The position numbers were made by a program, and so were the translations under genes. From Cohnella herbarum (lineage in GTDB: Bacteria; Bacillota; Bacilli; Paenibacillales; Paenibacillaceae), in assembly GCF_012849095.1 (NCBI RefSeq), contig NZ_CP051680.1:7560001-7624000 (forward strand): a stretch of 64,000 bases of DNA, given 5' to 3'. This document shows, in pieces, positions 8,561 through 16,670 of this stretch; position 1 is the first letter of the stretch; each line of letters starts with the position of its first letter. The notes under the pieces were generated by a model. The model saw only the letters and a list, made by a program, of their open reading frames with translations, searched no databases and was not told the DNA's origin.

Positions 8561-8666
8561 CTTAGTTTCTTCTCCTTTCATTATGGACTCGCAGGTCTTC
8601 AAGTACCGCTGAATTCCGGTTCTCTGCAACCGACGACGGATGTGTTGTGTTGTTTGCGTGATTTGA

Positions 8667-8685
8667 TTTATTAATCAATAAATAA
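8667..8685. promoter_or_regulatory. TetR operator copy 2 (upstream of tetR gene)
   Basis: TTTATTAAT-CA-ATAAATAA, the same 20-base palindrome as at 7990 with one internal change. It lies about 107 bases before the tetR start codon. Confidence 0.75.
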
Positions 8686-8743
8686 CATACGGAAAAGGGT
8701 GAAGTCAATGGTTTTCAACCAAATTATTGCAGATAAGTCAGGC

Positions 8744-8783
8744 GAAAATGGTTATTCGAAAAAAACGAAAAAAACCATTTTCA
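8744..8783. other. hairpin upstream of the first tRNA promoter
   Basis: GAAAATGGTT and AACCATTTTC form a 10-base stem around an A-rich loop. It separates the tetR promoter region from the tRNA operon; possibly a terminator-like insulator. Confidence 0.4.
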
Positions 8784-8788
8784 AATGC

Positions 8789-8817
8789 TTGACTTCATTT
8801 GCGAACCATGATAAATT
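8789..8817 (+). promoter_or_regulatory. sigma-A promoter for the tRNA-Asn/tRNA-Ser operon
   Basis: TTGACT (8789-8794), 17-base spacer, TAAATT (8812-8817). It ends about 29 bases before the tRNA-Asn gene. Confidence 0.65.
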
Positions 8818-8845
8818 ATTACTTGTCGCTTTTGAAAAACAATTT

Positions 8846-8921
8846 TCCCTGATAGCTCAGTTGGTAGAGCACTCGACTGTTAATCGAGTTGTCACAGGTT
8901 CGAGTCCTGTTCGGGGAGCCA
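8846..8921 (+). tRNA. tRNA-Asn (GTT)
   Basis: Acceptor TCCCTGA pairs with TCGGGGA. D-loop AGCTCAGTTGGTAGAGC, anticodon GTT at 8879-8881, T-loop GGTTCGAGTCC; CCA is encoded. Confidence 0.97.
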
Positions 8922-8922
8922 T

Positions 8923-9013
8923 GGGGAGATACCCAAGTGGCTATAAGGGGCTCCTCTGCTAAGGGAGTAGACGTGTCATGCGTGCGAGGGTTCGAATCCC
9001 TCTCTCCCCGCCA
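8923..9013 (+). tRNA. tRNA-Ser (GCT)
   Basis: Acceptor GGGGAGA pairs with TCTCCCC. Anticodon GCT at 8958-8960, a long variable arm as in class II tRNAs, T-loop GGTTCGAATCC, encoded CCA. One base after tRNA-Asn, so cotranscribed. Confidence 0.96.
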
Positions 9014-9040
9014 CCCATGTTCATTCAATAAGACGACTTG

Positions 9041-9077
9041 AAAGAGTCCACGGCTTAATGCCGGAGGGCTCTTTTTG
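9041..9077 (+). terminator. intrinsic terminator after tRNA-Asn/Ser
   Basis: AAAGAGTCC pairs with GGGCTCTTT (GT tolerated), inner CGGC/GCCG stem, then Ts. Confidence 0.8.
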
Positions 9078-9085
9078 ATTTTAAT

Positions 9086-9268
9086 CGCCAACCGCCAACC
9101 GCCAACCGCCAACCGCCAACCGCCAACCGCCAACCGCCAACCGCCAACCGCCAACCGCCAACCGCCAACCGCCAACCGCCAACCGCCAACCGCCAACCGC
9201 CAACCGCCAACCGCCAACCGCCAACCGCCAACCGCCAACCGCCAACCGCCAACCGCCAACCGCCAACC
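9086..9268. repeat. heptanucleotide tandem array, GCCAACC x about 26
   Basis: Perfect repeats of a 7-base unit for about 183 bases. Because 7 is not a multiple of 3, all frames are read in turn and long artefactual open frames (for example AVGGWRL repeats) appear on both strands. There is no ribosome site, so it is not treated as coding. Confidence 0.95.
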
Positions 9269-9292
9269 AACATCACCCTTTATCCGTCATCA

Positions 9293-9482
9293 ATAACGGA
9301 ATTCTCTTCCACTATGACACTCTCTTTCTAGCGCGATGTATTGTTTAACGGAACGAATTTCCGTTATTCTCTCAGGAGGTACAACAATATAATGCATTTT
9401 CGAATAATAACGGAAAAGCCTTCCGCTAACACATGAAAAAACGGACCCTACAATGCATATAACGGATCGGAATTCCGCTATC
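9293..9482. repeat. cluster of small REP-like hairpins built on ATAACGGAA
   Basis: A half-site ATAACGGAATTC lies near 9294. TAACGGAA-CGAAT-TTCCGTTA is a perfect stem-loop at 9346-9366. Two related imperfect ones are near 9407-9431 and 9459-9481. Four related units fall in under 200 bases. Confidence 0.6.
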
Positions 9483-9968
9483 GATACACAAACACAACAA
9501 CTTCGACTTCTAATGACAAAGGAGAAATATTGCGACAGTTTGAGAGGTGTTAAGACGACATCGCTGAGCTGGGAGCTGCGCACGGCGCGAAGCGGCGATA
9601 AATGTTCGACTAGGTTGTAAGAGAGAGTGGGGACACGGATTTGCGATTAAGGCGATACGAAGGTGTTATTTGATAGGTACATGAGAGTACGGAGGGAATA
9701 GGGTGATGCAGTAACGTTATTCCGGCAGAAGAGTGTAAAATTCGATGACTGGGCTAACAATAAGGTGATGCCAGGGTGTTATGCGCTGTGTGACGCGAGG
9801 ATAAGGCAGCCATAAGATGATGGCTTAACGTTATTTCTGCAAGCCTTCGACACTGTTCATTTTCAATATCGCATCGAATTATGGGTGACCGAATCCACAC
9901 CGATTGTGCCCAATATCTGAAGAATAACTCGTCTCAAAACTTGTCCGAAAAAAATGCCGAAAAAATGC
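9483..9968. other. non-coding stretch with degenerate repeats
   Basis: No convincing gene. An approximate repeat is visible: AGGGTGATGCAGTAACGTTATT near 9700 and a similar GATGATGGCTTAACGTTATT near 9818, with further GGTGATG fragments between them. It may be decayed repeat material. Confidence 0.4.
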
Positions 9969-9997
9969 TTGCACTCGCCATCCGATTCGGATATAAT
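9969..9997 (+). promoter_or_regulatory. sigma-A promoter for tRNA-Glu/Lys/Leu
   Basis: TTGCAC, 17-base spacer, TATAAT (ending at about 9997), some 55 bases before tRNA-Glu. Confidence 0.75.
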
Positions 9998-10052
9998 CAT
10001 ATTTGTCGTCTGAAACGGGTAACGCGAAATTACGAAATCGCAGACCGGAAAT

Positions 10053-10127
10053 GGCCCCTTGGTCAAGCGGTTAAGACACCTCCCTTTCACGGAGGTAACA
10101 GGGGTTCGAATCCCCTAGGGGTCACCA
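10053..10127 (+). tRNA. tRNA-Glu (TTC)
   Basis: Acceptor GGCCCCT pairs with AGGGGTC (one G-T). Anticodon TTC at 10086-10088; T-loop GGTTCGAATCC; CCA encoded. Confidence 0.96.
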
Positions 10128-10130
10128 TGC

Positions 10131-10206
10131 GAGCCATTAGCTCAGTTGGTAGAGCACCTGACTTTTAATCAGGGTGTCGAAGGTTCGAGTCCTTCATGGC
10201 TCACCA
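10131..10206 (+). tRNA. tRNA-Lys (TTT)
   Basis: Acceptor GAGCCAT pairs with ATGGCTC. Anticodon stem CCTGA/TCAGG with TTT at 10164-10166; CCA encoded. Four bases after tRNA-Glu. Confidence 0.97.
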
Positions 10207-10257
10207 TTTATTTGCTCCGTAAGGCGTAAGCCGAATCGGGCGACAATTCAATAGTAT

Positions 10258-10343
10258 GCGGTCGTGGCGGAATGGCAGACGCACCAGCTTGAGGGGCTGG
10301 CGGGAGCAATCTCGTGGAGGTTCGAGTCCTCTCGACCGCACCA
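10258..10343 (+). tRNA. tRNA-Leu (GAG)
   Basis: Acceptor GCGGTCG pairs with CGACCGC. Anticodon stem CCAGC/GCTGG with GAG at 10291-10293, long variable arm, encoded CCA. Confidence 0.95.
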
Positions 10344-10358
10344 TACTTAATAAGTTCG

Positions 10359-10386
10359 AATCCCTGGTTGCCCGGGGATTTTTTTA
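10359..10386 (+). terminator. intrinsic terminator after tRNA-Leu
   Basis: AATCCCTGG / CCGGGGATT stem followed by seven Ts. Confidence 0.8.
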
Positions 10387-10509
10387 TTGTTCTTTTTCGG
10401 TATCGGAAAATAACGAGGGGTTCTTGCTTGGGCGGATATTAGATATTGCTACCAACTTCCTCTCCATACGTATTGTAGAGAAAAACGACGAGAGGTGGAC
10501 GGGTGAGTG

Positions 10510-11034
10510 ATGGCGAAAAGTAAAATAAAGACGACTATTCTAGCATTGCTTCTTCTGCTTCTCCTTGCGGCATGCGGCAATGCGGCCCCGACGGTGGAAG
10601 AAGCGCGAAGCGAATTGGAAACGGCGCTCGGCGAAATGAGAGATTGGGCAGGCCGGCAAGTGGACTCTTTGGACGGAGTGAACGAACGCGTCGCGGCATC
10701 AACCAAAGATATCGTTTCCTTATTCGGAGAATTGGACTATAAGCTGTCGTTCCGCGAAAATGGCATCGGGTTCACCAATTCGAACGGAGTCGAGGGAGTC
10801 GTCGGGATTCAAGGCAACCGGCTTGTGCTCGATGTAACGTACCCGGGCGGCAATGCAGAAGCCGTACACGCGGTTAACCGAGTCTTGACCGTGTTCTCCG
10901 GTAATAGCTGGGCAGAGGATCGGCTAACGGCGATTACGAACGGGAACGAGCCTCAAACGGTTCAACTGGATAACGGTTGGATCGAGACGGATGGGGAACT
11001 CGTCTATGTACACTTGGAAAACGCCATATTCTAA
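10510..11034 (+). CDS. hypothetical lipoprotein
   Basis: 174 residues. The N-terminus is a lipoprotein signal: basic MAKSKIK, a leucine-rich core and the lipobox LAAC with the lipidated Cys near residue 21. The rest is a secreted domain, probably anchored on the outer face of the membrane. I do not recognise the fold: an acidic helical region (EEARSELETALGEMRDWAGR) is followed by beta-rich sequence. A GTG one codon upstream of the ATG is an alternative start; GAGAGGTGG precedes both. It stands alone between the tRNA operon and a terminator. Confidence 0.8.
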   Translation: MAKSKIKTTILALLLLLLLAACGNAAPTVEEARSELETALGEMRDWAGRQVDSLDGVNERVAASTKDIVSLFGELDYKLSFRENGIGFTNSNGVEGVVGIQGNRLVLDVTYPGGNAEAVHAVNRVLTVFSGNSWAEDRLTAITNGNEPQTVQLDNGWIETDGELVYVHLENAIF

Positions 11035-11046
11035 ATAAGCGCACGC

Positions 11047-11093
11047 AACGATCTTTTCTCGGGATTGCACCGGGGAAGGATCGTTTTTTGCTT
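11047..11093 (+). terminator. intrinsic terminator after the lipoprotein gene
   Basis: AACGATCTTTTC pairs with GGAAGGATCGTT, then six Ts. Confidence 0.8.
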
Positions 11094-11118
11094 CAATAGG
11101 TTAGGTTTTTAGGAGTAG

Positions 11119-12087
11119 ATGGAAAAGGAAGAATCGTCCTCATTGTCGAAAAGAAAGGTAGAAGTAAGAGTCAACCTAGAGGGGCGGCGCGGGGTTATGA
11201 CGAAGAAACTGCATTACCTCGATCCTTCCGAGACGCTGGAGGACTTGCAGGAGTTTTATTTTCCGCCGTACATTACTTTAGCCCACATGTTCCACGCGCC
11301 GGAGGAGTGGTCGCTGAAACCGAGGGTCTTAAAGCAATATCAGCTTCAATACGTGGTGGAAGGTTATGCGGAGTACGTCATTGGCGGAATCCGGTATCAT
11401 ACGTCCAAGGGGGATTTGCTGTTCCAAGGCCCGGGAGAGGCGCATTACGTGAATACCGTTCCGGGGAAGCCGTATGTGTGCGTTTCGATTGTTTTTCATT
11501 TCGGGAGCGCGGAATTTCCGTTGCAGGATCTACTCGCGTTCGGCAGATCGGAAGCGGAGACTCCCCACGACATGGGGAATTATTCGGATCACTCGCTGGA
11601 AAATCGCCTATCGGAGCTCGTTCATTATTATCGTCAGCCGGGAACGTTGGCTAAGGTGAGATGTCAGCAGCTGCTCATGGGAATATTGCTCGCTTTATCC
11701 GAGGCGCGCCGCTCCAACGAGGCTGCTTCGGCGGTCAAAGAGTCTTCAGGAAGCGCCAAGCTCGTGCTCATCCGCAACTACATCGACAGTCGCCTGAGAA
11801 GCGGTTTCCGACATGAAGAATTAGAGCGACTGACCGGTTGGAGCCGTAATTACGTTATTACTCAGTTTAAGCAAGCCTTCGGCATGTCGCCGCTTCAATA
11901 TTTGGTATGGATACGGCTGGAGAAGGCGAAGGGTCTGGCTCTCCAATCGGGGATGTCGTTTAGCGAGATCGCATCGGAAGTGGGGTATTCGGATATTCAC
12001 GCGTTCGGGAAAATGTTCAAGCGGAAGACGGGGATGAACTTGAGCCAATTCGTCGCGACTTTGTATCGGGACACGCCTGACAGATAA
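11119..12087 (+). CDS. AraC family transcriptional regulator
   Basis: 322 residues. An N-terminal cupin-like sensor (YQLQYVVEGYAEYVIGGIRY, then HTSKGDLLFQGPGEAH near residues 94-109) precedes the two C-terminal helix-turn-helix motifs: HEELERLTGWSRNYVITQFK and FSEIASEVGYSDIHAFGKMF. The start is not certain. The ATG at 11119 has AGGAG only three bases upstream, while a start at 11197 (MTKKLHYLD) gives a more typical AraC N-terminus but has a weak, distant GAGGGG. No transporter or enzyme lies beside it, so its target is unknown. Confidence 0.88.
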   Translation: MEKEESSSLSKRKVEVRVNLEGRRGVMTKKLHYLDPSETLEDLQEFYFPPYITLAHMFHAPEEWSLKPRVLKQYQLQYVVEGYAEYVIGGIRYHTSKGDLLFQGPGEAHYVNTVPGKPYVCVSIVFHFGSAEFPLQDLLAFGRSEAETPHDMGNYSDHSLENRLSELVHYYRQPGTLAKVRCQQLLMGILLALSEARRSNEAASAVKESSGSAKLVLIRNYIDSRLRSGFRHEELERLTGWSRNYVITQFKQAFGMSPLQYLVWIRLEKAKGLALQSGMSFSEIASEVGYSDIHAFGKMFKRKTGMNLSQFVATLYRDTPDR

Positions 12088-12226
12088 GCGATCCGGTCCT
12101 CTATTCGTCCTCGCATTTACGGTGTAATTGGATCCGTAACGTATGAGAGGATTCTAATCTTTGGGAAGCAGGATTTACCGCATTTTTTTTGAATTTATAT
12201 TACATAATGTAATTTAATATCTATTT

Positions 12227-12349
12227 ATGCCGAATTCTCGATTGGAGAAACGGGAGAACCAAGTTGGGTGAATTAATCCTGCTGTCAAGGGATTATAGGG
12301 AACCTTCAACCGAACCCTTAAGCTAACCTCGTAGGCACCGAAGGAGAGT
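12227..12349 (+). ncRNA. c-di-AMP riboswitch (ydaO/yuaA class)
   Basis: Conserved blocks occur in family order: GCCGAATTCTC, GGGAGAACCAAG, GGGTGAATT, AACCGAACCC, then the hallmark TTAAGCTAACCTCGTAGGC and GAAGGAGAG. It lies directly upstream of an NlpC/P60 cell-wall hydrolase gene. This class commonly controls wall hydrolases and turns expression off when c-di-AMP is high (family knowledge). The last block (GAAGGAGAG) overlaps the ribosome site of the hydrolase, which would allow control at translation as well. Confidence 0.88.
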
Positions 12350-12356
12350 AGCAACA

Positions 12357-12863
12357 TTGAAGAAGTTTGTCTTATCGTTGTTTAGCTTCGTCTTGGTTAT
12401 TGCTTTTAGCGGGGGAAGCGTTTTCGCATCGCAGAACGATTTGAACAAAGCAATAGATGAAGTCGTAGGAACTCCTTACAAATGGGGGGGAACGACGACT
12501 AGCGGATTCGATTGCTCGGGATTTATTTTGTACATTTTTAATCAATATGAGACGAAGCTGCCTAGAACGTCTAGTTCCCAATCCAAAATCGGAGAGAAAG
12601 TCGAGAAAGACGATCTTCGTCTTGGGGACCTCGTATTTTTCAACACGAGCGGCAAAGGGGTTTCTCATGCGGGAATATATGTAGGCGACGGACAATTCGC
12701 CCACTCGTCGAGCAGCAAAGGCGTGCGGATTAGTAAGTTGTCGGATAAATACTACGCTAAGAGATATGTAACGGCTAGAAGAGTCGTCTCCGGCGAGAAC
12801 TACGCGGATATGATCAATGAGGGTCACGAGAGCGAAGATGATTCTCAAGTGTTGGAAGAGTAG
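12357..12863 (+). CDS. secreted NlpC/P60 family peptidoglycan endopeptidase
   Basis: 168 residues. The start is a TTG at 12357, eight bases after AAGGAGA. A cleavable signal peptide covers about residues 1-25 (FVLSLFSFVLVIAF ... SVFAS). The catalytic domain follows at once: GTPYKWGGTTTSGFDCSGF contains the nucleophile Cys, HAGIYVG the catalytic His, and FAHSSSSKGV the third polar residue region. There is no SH3 or LysM binding domain, so it is a minimal enzyme. It cleaves gamma-D-Glu-diaminopimelate-type stem-peptide bonds (family knowledge). The upstream c-di-AMP riboswitch links it to turgor and wall homeostasis. The C-terminus is acidic (EGHESEDDSQVLEE). Confidence 0.93.
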   Translation: MKKFVLSLFSFVLVIAFSGGSVFASQNDLNKAIDEVVGTPYKWGGTTTSGFDCSGFILYIFNQYETKLPRTSSSQSKIGEKVEKDDLRLGDLVFFNTSGKGVSHAGIYVGDGQFAHSSSSKGVRISKLSDKYYAKRYVTARRVVSGENYADMINEGHESEDDSQVLEE

Positions 12864-12899
12864 GCTGCGCGAGCGAAGTGATAAAACAATAATCACCCA

Positions 12900-12941
12900 A
12901 CCACCCAATCCCCAGCAGAAGGGGATTGGGTGGTTTTTTTG
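12900..12941 (+). terminator. strong intrinsic terminator after the NlpC/P60 gene
   Basis: ACCACCCAATCCCC pairs with GGGGATTGGGTGGT, then seven Ts. Confidence 0.93.
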
Positions 12942-13123
12942 GTTTTTAAATTATTGGCGACAACTCGAGAAAAAGATAGTTCTATCGCGATGTATTTCGT
13001 AACATCACCTAATTGGATTGAGAAAGGGAAATATTTACGCTGATATAGCAAGCTACCTTAAAAGGGGAAGGAGAAGAACGAGGAAGGAAAGCAAGCGAAA
13101 ACCAAATTCGAGGAGGAAGGATT

Positions 13124-15538
13124 ATGAGAAAAAAGCCTTTCGTTCAATTGCTTGCCTTAGCATTGCTATTCGTTGCAATCTTCCCGGCCGGCGGAGCAAC
13201 GGTATCGGCGGATGAACCGCTGAACGTCTTCGTATTACCCATTCAAGGACAGACGGAGGTTTCCATTGAGAACGTACAGACCAAGTACCCTGATGTCGCA
13301 TGGAGCACTTTGGATCGGCTCTATATTCCAGCCGGTAAATACAGGTATATCACGATCCGGAATTTGCCGCAGCGAAGCGCCAGTGATCCGTTAGTCATCA
13401 CAAATTACGGAGGGCAGGTCCTCATTAACGAACAGGAGAGGCCGATGAATCAACGCCATGGTTATTCGCTGTGGCTTAGCGGTGGATCGAATTGGGTTCT
13501 GACCGGAGAATACGATCCGGTTCAACAGACGGGGCATCCGAGTTACGTTGGACATAAGAACGGAGGATACGGGGACTCGGAGGGCAGATATGGGATCGAA
13601 GTGACTCACACGAGGGATAGCGCCCTCAAGGTCGACAGCGCAACCGGCTTCGAGCTCTCGTATGTAGAGGTCGGGCATGCCGGATTTGCCGGACTCTTGA
13701 TTAAGTCCGATAATCAGCCGCTTGCTAATATGGATGACGTTAAAATCCATGATCTGTACATTCACGATAACGAATCGGAAGGCGCGTATATCGGCAATAC
13801 GAGCAAGGACTCGAACGCGCAGCACAAGTTTACGAATCTCCAATTCTATAATAACCGGATCGTCCGTTCCGGCACGGAAGGGCTGCAGCTTAGTCATTTA
13901 GGCGACGGGGCGGAAATCCATCACAACGTTATCCTGTTCAGCGCCCTCGACTGGAAGGATCCTTTCCAAATCTGGCAGGACGGAGCGTTCCAACTAACGG
14001 CCAGGGATGGCGATATCGACATCCATCATAATATCGTGATCGGAAGCGGCGGCGACCTGTTCAACGTGCATTTCCTTGCTAGGACGGCATCGCCCGGAAG
14101 CGAAATTCCCGCCCAAGGAGAAGTCTACGTTCACGATAACTACTTCTCTCATAGCAGAAGCTTTTTCTCCTATCTTAATAATCCAACTCCCCAGCAGAAT
14201 ACGACTTCCGGTTTACGGCTCGAGAATAACTTCATTAGCGGAATCCAGTTCCAGGCTAATGAAGTGAAGCTGACGGAGACGGATACGAATAAGTTGATCA
14301 ACGCTCTCGCGCCGTCAAATCCGATCTCCATCAACGACAACGTGTACGAGGGAACCCGGACATTCATCGGCCCGTTGAACGCAGCTAACGGAGATCTGAA
14401 CAACTATCACGCTTCAGGCAACGCGAACGCCGACGTCACCGACGTAGAATTCAGGGATCCGACCTTCTCTTCCGACTTCGATTACTCCTTGTTGGAGAGA
14501 TGGACCTATAAATCTACCGCTTATAATGCCTTATATAATTTAACGCCGCCGAACGAGATCGCGATCACCTATAATGCCGGCGATTACGTCGTTCATGAGG
14601 GGAAAATGTATCAAAGTATCCAGACCCATGTCGCAACGGAAGCCAATGCGCCCGGTAACGCCTCGTATTGGACGGCGGTGCCTTGGATGACGGACGACTT
14701 GCGGCTGGCTTCGAGTTCGCCCCACCAGGGATTGGGCCTTCTTCCCGACGGCGGTGCTTCCGGAGACGTGATACCGCCTTCGGCCATCTCCGATCTGGCG
14801 GTAGCCTCCATCCAGAGCACGTCGCTTCGGCTGTCTTGGACGGTGCCCGGAGACGACGGCAACACGGGCGACGCGAAATATTACGATATACGCTACAGCG
14901 AATCTCCGATTACCGGAGAAGGCGACTGGGCAGCCGCTACCCGTTTGGGTTCCGAACCGATACCTACTGCCGCGGGCACCACCCAGACGATGCTGGTCAA
15001 GCAGTTGTCCCAGACGACAACGTATTATTTCGCCATGAAAGCCGCGGACGAGAGCGAGAATAAGTCGTCGCTATCGAACGCGGTCTCGGCGACGACGAAG
15101 TCGCCTAGCTCGTGGCTGGATCTTACCTCATCCACAGTGACGAACGAATCCGGTTACGGCAACGCGAACCTGTTGGCAGACGAACAATCGCTTGTCGGAG
15201 ATCCCCGGGGCGGAACCGGGGGAGCGCCGGTTACCTACTGGGATCCGGGCTACCAAGCCGGTCGTACTCCCGCGTTCGCGTATATCGATCTTGGCCAAGT
15301 CTACGATATCGATCGAATCTACCTCCGCGATTATCAGAACCAGGGTAATTTTACCGTTTATGCCGGTAGCCCGGGCGGCACGTGGACGCCTCTGTTCACC
15401 GACCCCTGCGCGACGTACCAGACCTGGAACGAGCATATCGTGGAGAACGTTCAGACTCGGTATTTACGCTTCCAGAAAACGACCAACTCCGCCAACGTGT
15501 CGGAGATCGCCGTGTATACGTTCGGACCGGTGAAATAG
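13124..15538 (+). CDS. secreted right-handed beta-helix protein with FN3 and F5/8-type C-terminal domains
   Basis: 804 residues, start supported by AGGAGGAAGG. Signal peptide about 1-28. Residues about 60-420 form a parallel beta-helix with pectate-lyase-like turns (VKIHDLYIHDNESEGAYIGN, LQFYNNRIVRSGTEGLQLSH, GEVYVHDNYFSHS). Residues about 480-520 look like a CBM5/12-type chitin-binding-like module (YNAGDYVVHEGKMYQSIQTH ... ASYWTAV) placed inside the end of the helix, because a typical helix ending (DLRLASSSPHQGLG) comes after it. An FN3 domain (about 545-650) and a discoidin/F5-8C carbohydrate-binding domain (about 660-803) follow. Probably a secreted polysaccharide-degrading or -binding protein; catalytic residues cannot be assigned. 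It is alone, with a terminator after it. Confidence 0.88.
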   Translation: MRKKPFVQLLALALLFVAIFPAGGATVSADEPLNVFVLPIQGQTEVSIENVQTKYPDVAWSTLDRLYIPAGKYRYITIRNLPQRSASDPLVITNYGGQVLINEQERPMNQRHGYSLWLSGGSNWVLTGEYDPVQQTGHPSYVGHKNGGYGDSEGRYGIEVTHTRDSALKVDSATGFELSYVEVGHAGFAGLLIKSDNQPLANMDDVKIHDLYIHDNESEGAYIGNTSKDSNAQHKFTNLQFYNNRIVRSGTEGLQLSHLGDGAEIHHNVILFSALDWKDPFQIWQDGAFQLTARDGDIDIHHNIVIGSGGDLFNVHFLARTASPGSEIPAQGEVYVHDNYFSHSRSFFSYLNNPTPQQNTTSGLRLENNFISGIQFQANEVKLTETDTNKLINALAPSNPISINDNVYEGTRTFIGPLNAANGDLNNYHASGNANADVTDVEFRDPTFSSDFDYSLLERWTYKSTAYNALYNLTPPNEIAITYNAGDYVVHEGKMYQSIQTHVATEANAPGNASYWTAVPWMTDDLRLASSSPHQGLGLLPDGGASGDVIPPSAISDLAVASIQSTSLRLSWTVPGDDGNTGDAKYYDIRYSESPITGEGDWAAATRLGSEPIPTAAGTTQTMLVKQLSQTTTYYFAMKAADESENKSSLSNAVSATTKSPSSWLDLTSSTVTNESGYGNANLLADEQSLVGDPRGGTGGAPVTYWDPGYQAGRTPAFAYIDLGQVYDIDRIYLRDYQNQGNFTVYAGSPGGTWTPLFTDPCATYQTWNEHIVENVQTRYLRFQKTTNSANVSEIAVYTFGPVK

Positions 15539-15545
15539 TGTAGCA

Positions 15546-15586
15546 GGAGAAGGCGCTTTTCCCGCGAAAGCGCCTCCTCCTTTTTA
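15546..15586 (+). terminator. intrinsic terminator after the beta-helix gene
   Basis: GGAGAAGGCGCTTTTC / GAAAGCGCCTCCTCC stem with a short loop, followed by five Ts. Confidence 0.85.
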
Positions 15587-15621
15587 AGGACGATTTCCAT
15601 GTATTTCGGTTCATCCCCTCA

Positions 15622-15651
15622 TTGTAGCTATGAAAGCGCTGCATCTATAAT
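15622..15651 (+). promoter_or_regulatory. promoter with cre-like site inside the spacer
   Basis: TTGTAG (15622-15627), 18-base spacer, TATAAT (15646-15651). The spacer contains TGAAAGCGCTGCA (15631-15643). Its left side and centre match the CcpA cre consensus (TGWAARCGYTWNCA) but its right end does not. It precedes the LplBC-like operon. Catabolite repression is inference. Confidence 0.5.
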
Positions 15652-15684
15652 GGAATTATTCGGTAAGAAAAAGGAGAGACGGGA

Positions 15685-16656
15685 ATGGGTTCATCTGCTA
15701 CCGGCATTCGGCCATCCTCCGTAAGAAAAGCGCTGAATCCTGCTTCCGAGCGGCGACGAAGAGCTTCCTATTGGAAAAGGAATGCCCCCTTTTACTTGTT
15801 GCTCGTACCCGGCGTGTTGTATTTTCTCGTATTCCGGTACGTTCCGCTTCTCGGTAGCGTCATCGCTTTCCAGGACTACAACATATATGAAGGGTTCTGG
15901 CGCAGCGAGTGGGTGGGATTCAAATGGTTCGAGCAGTTTTTCGCGTTCGCCCACTTCCGCAGGCTGCTGTGGAACACGCTGGCCATCAGCTTCCTCCAAC
16001 TGCTGTTCGCTTTCCCCGCGCCGATCATGCTGGCAATTCTACTCAACGAACTTCGCAACATGGCCATGCGGCGCTTCATTCAGACGGTCGTGTACATTCC
16101 GCACTTTCTTTCCTGGGTCATCGTCGGCGGTTTCGGCTACATGCTTCTCTCTCCTCAGGTCGGATTGATCAATCACCTGATTCGGGCTATCGGCTTCGAT
16201 CCTGTCTTCTTTCTTCAAGAACCCGGCTGGTTCCGTCCCATCATCGTAACGTCGGCTATATGGAAGGAGATGGGGTGGAACGCCATCATCTTCCTGGCGG
16301 CTATCGCGGGAATAAGCCCCACGCTGTACGAGGCCTCCCGAATCGACGGAGCGGGGCGATGGAGGCAATTGCTCCATGTTACGGTTCCGGGCATCATGCC
16401 TGCGATCATGATCCTGTTTTTGCTGAAAATCGGTCAAATCCTGGACGTCGGTTTCGAGCAAATCTACGTCTTTCTCAACCCGGTCACCTACTCGGTCGGG
16501 GATATCATCGACACGTATGCTTACCGCGAAGGCGTTCTTAAGGGACAGTACGGCATGACGACCGCTATCGGACTGTTTAAGTCGATCGTCGGCTTCGCGC
16601 TTTTGATTATCGCCAACCGCGTTAGCCGCTTGACGACCGGCGAACGACTGATATAG
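15685..16656 (+). CDS. ABC transporter permease, LplB-type (CUT1)
   Basis: 323 residues, start ATG preceded by AAGGAGAG. After a basic cytoplasmic tail (RRRASYWKRNAPFYLLLVPG) about six membrane segments follow, with the LplB-type motif VAFQDYNIYEGF-like stretch (VIAFQDYNIYEG near 58-69). The EAA loop reads LYEASRIDGAGRWRQLLHVT (near residues 213-232). LplB/YtcP proteins import oligosaccharides, often uronate-containing or plant-wall-derived, together with a large lipoprotein binding protein. It is the first gene of a five-gene unit: two permeases, binding protein, sensor kinase and response regulator. Confidence 0.94.
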   Translation: MGSSATGIRPSSVRKALNPASERRRRASYWKRNAPFYLLLVPGVLYFLVFRYVPLLGSVIAFQDYNIYEGFWRSEWVGFKWFEQFFAFAHFRRLLWNTLAISFLQLLFAFPAPIMLAILLNELRNMAMRRFIQTVVYIPHFLSWVIVGGFGYMLLSPQVGLINHLIRAIGFDPVFFLQEPGWFRPIIVTSAIWKEMGWNAIIFLAAIAGISPTLYEASRIDGAGRWRQLLHVTVPGIMPAIMILFLLKIGQILDVGFEQIYVFLNPVTYSVGDIIDTYAYREGVLKGQYGMTTAIGLFKSIVGFALLIIANRVSRLTTGERLI

Positions 16657-16670
16657 GAGGGATTTTGCAG

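Noticed and set aside
9055..9296. Protein genes with AVGGWRL or NRQPPTA repeats
   Set aside because: Artefacts of the heptanucleotide array; no ribosome site and no non-repetitive domain.
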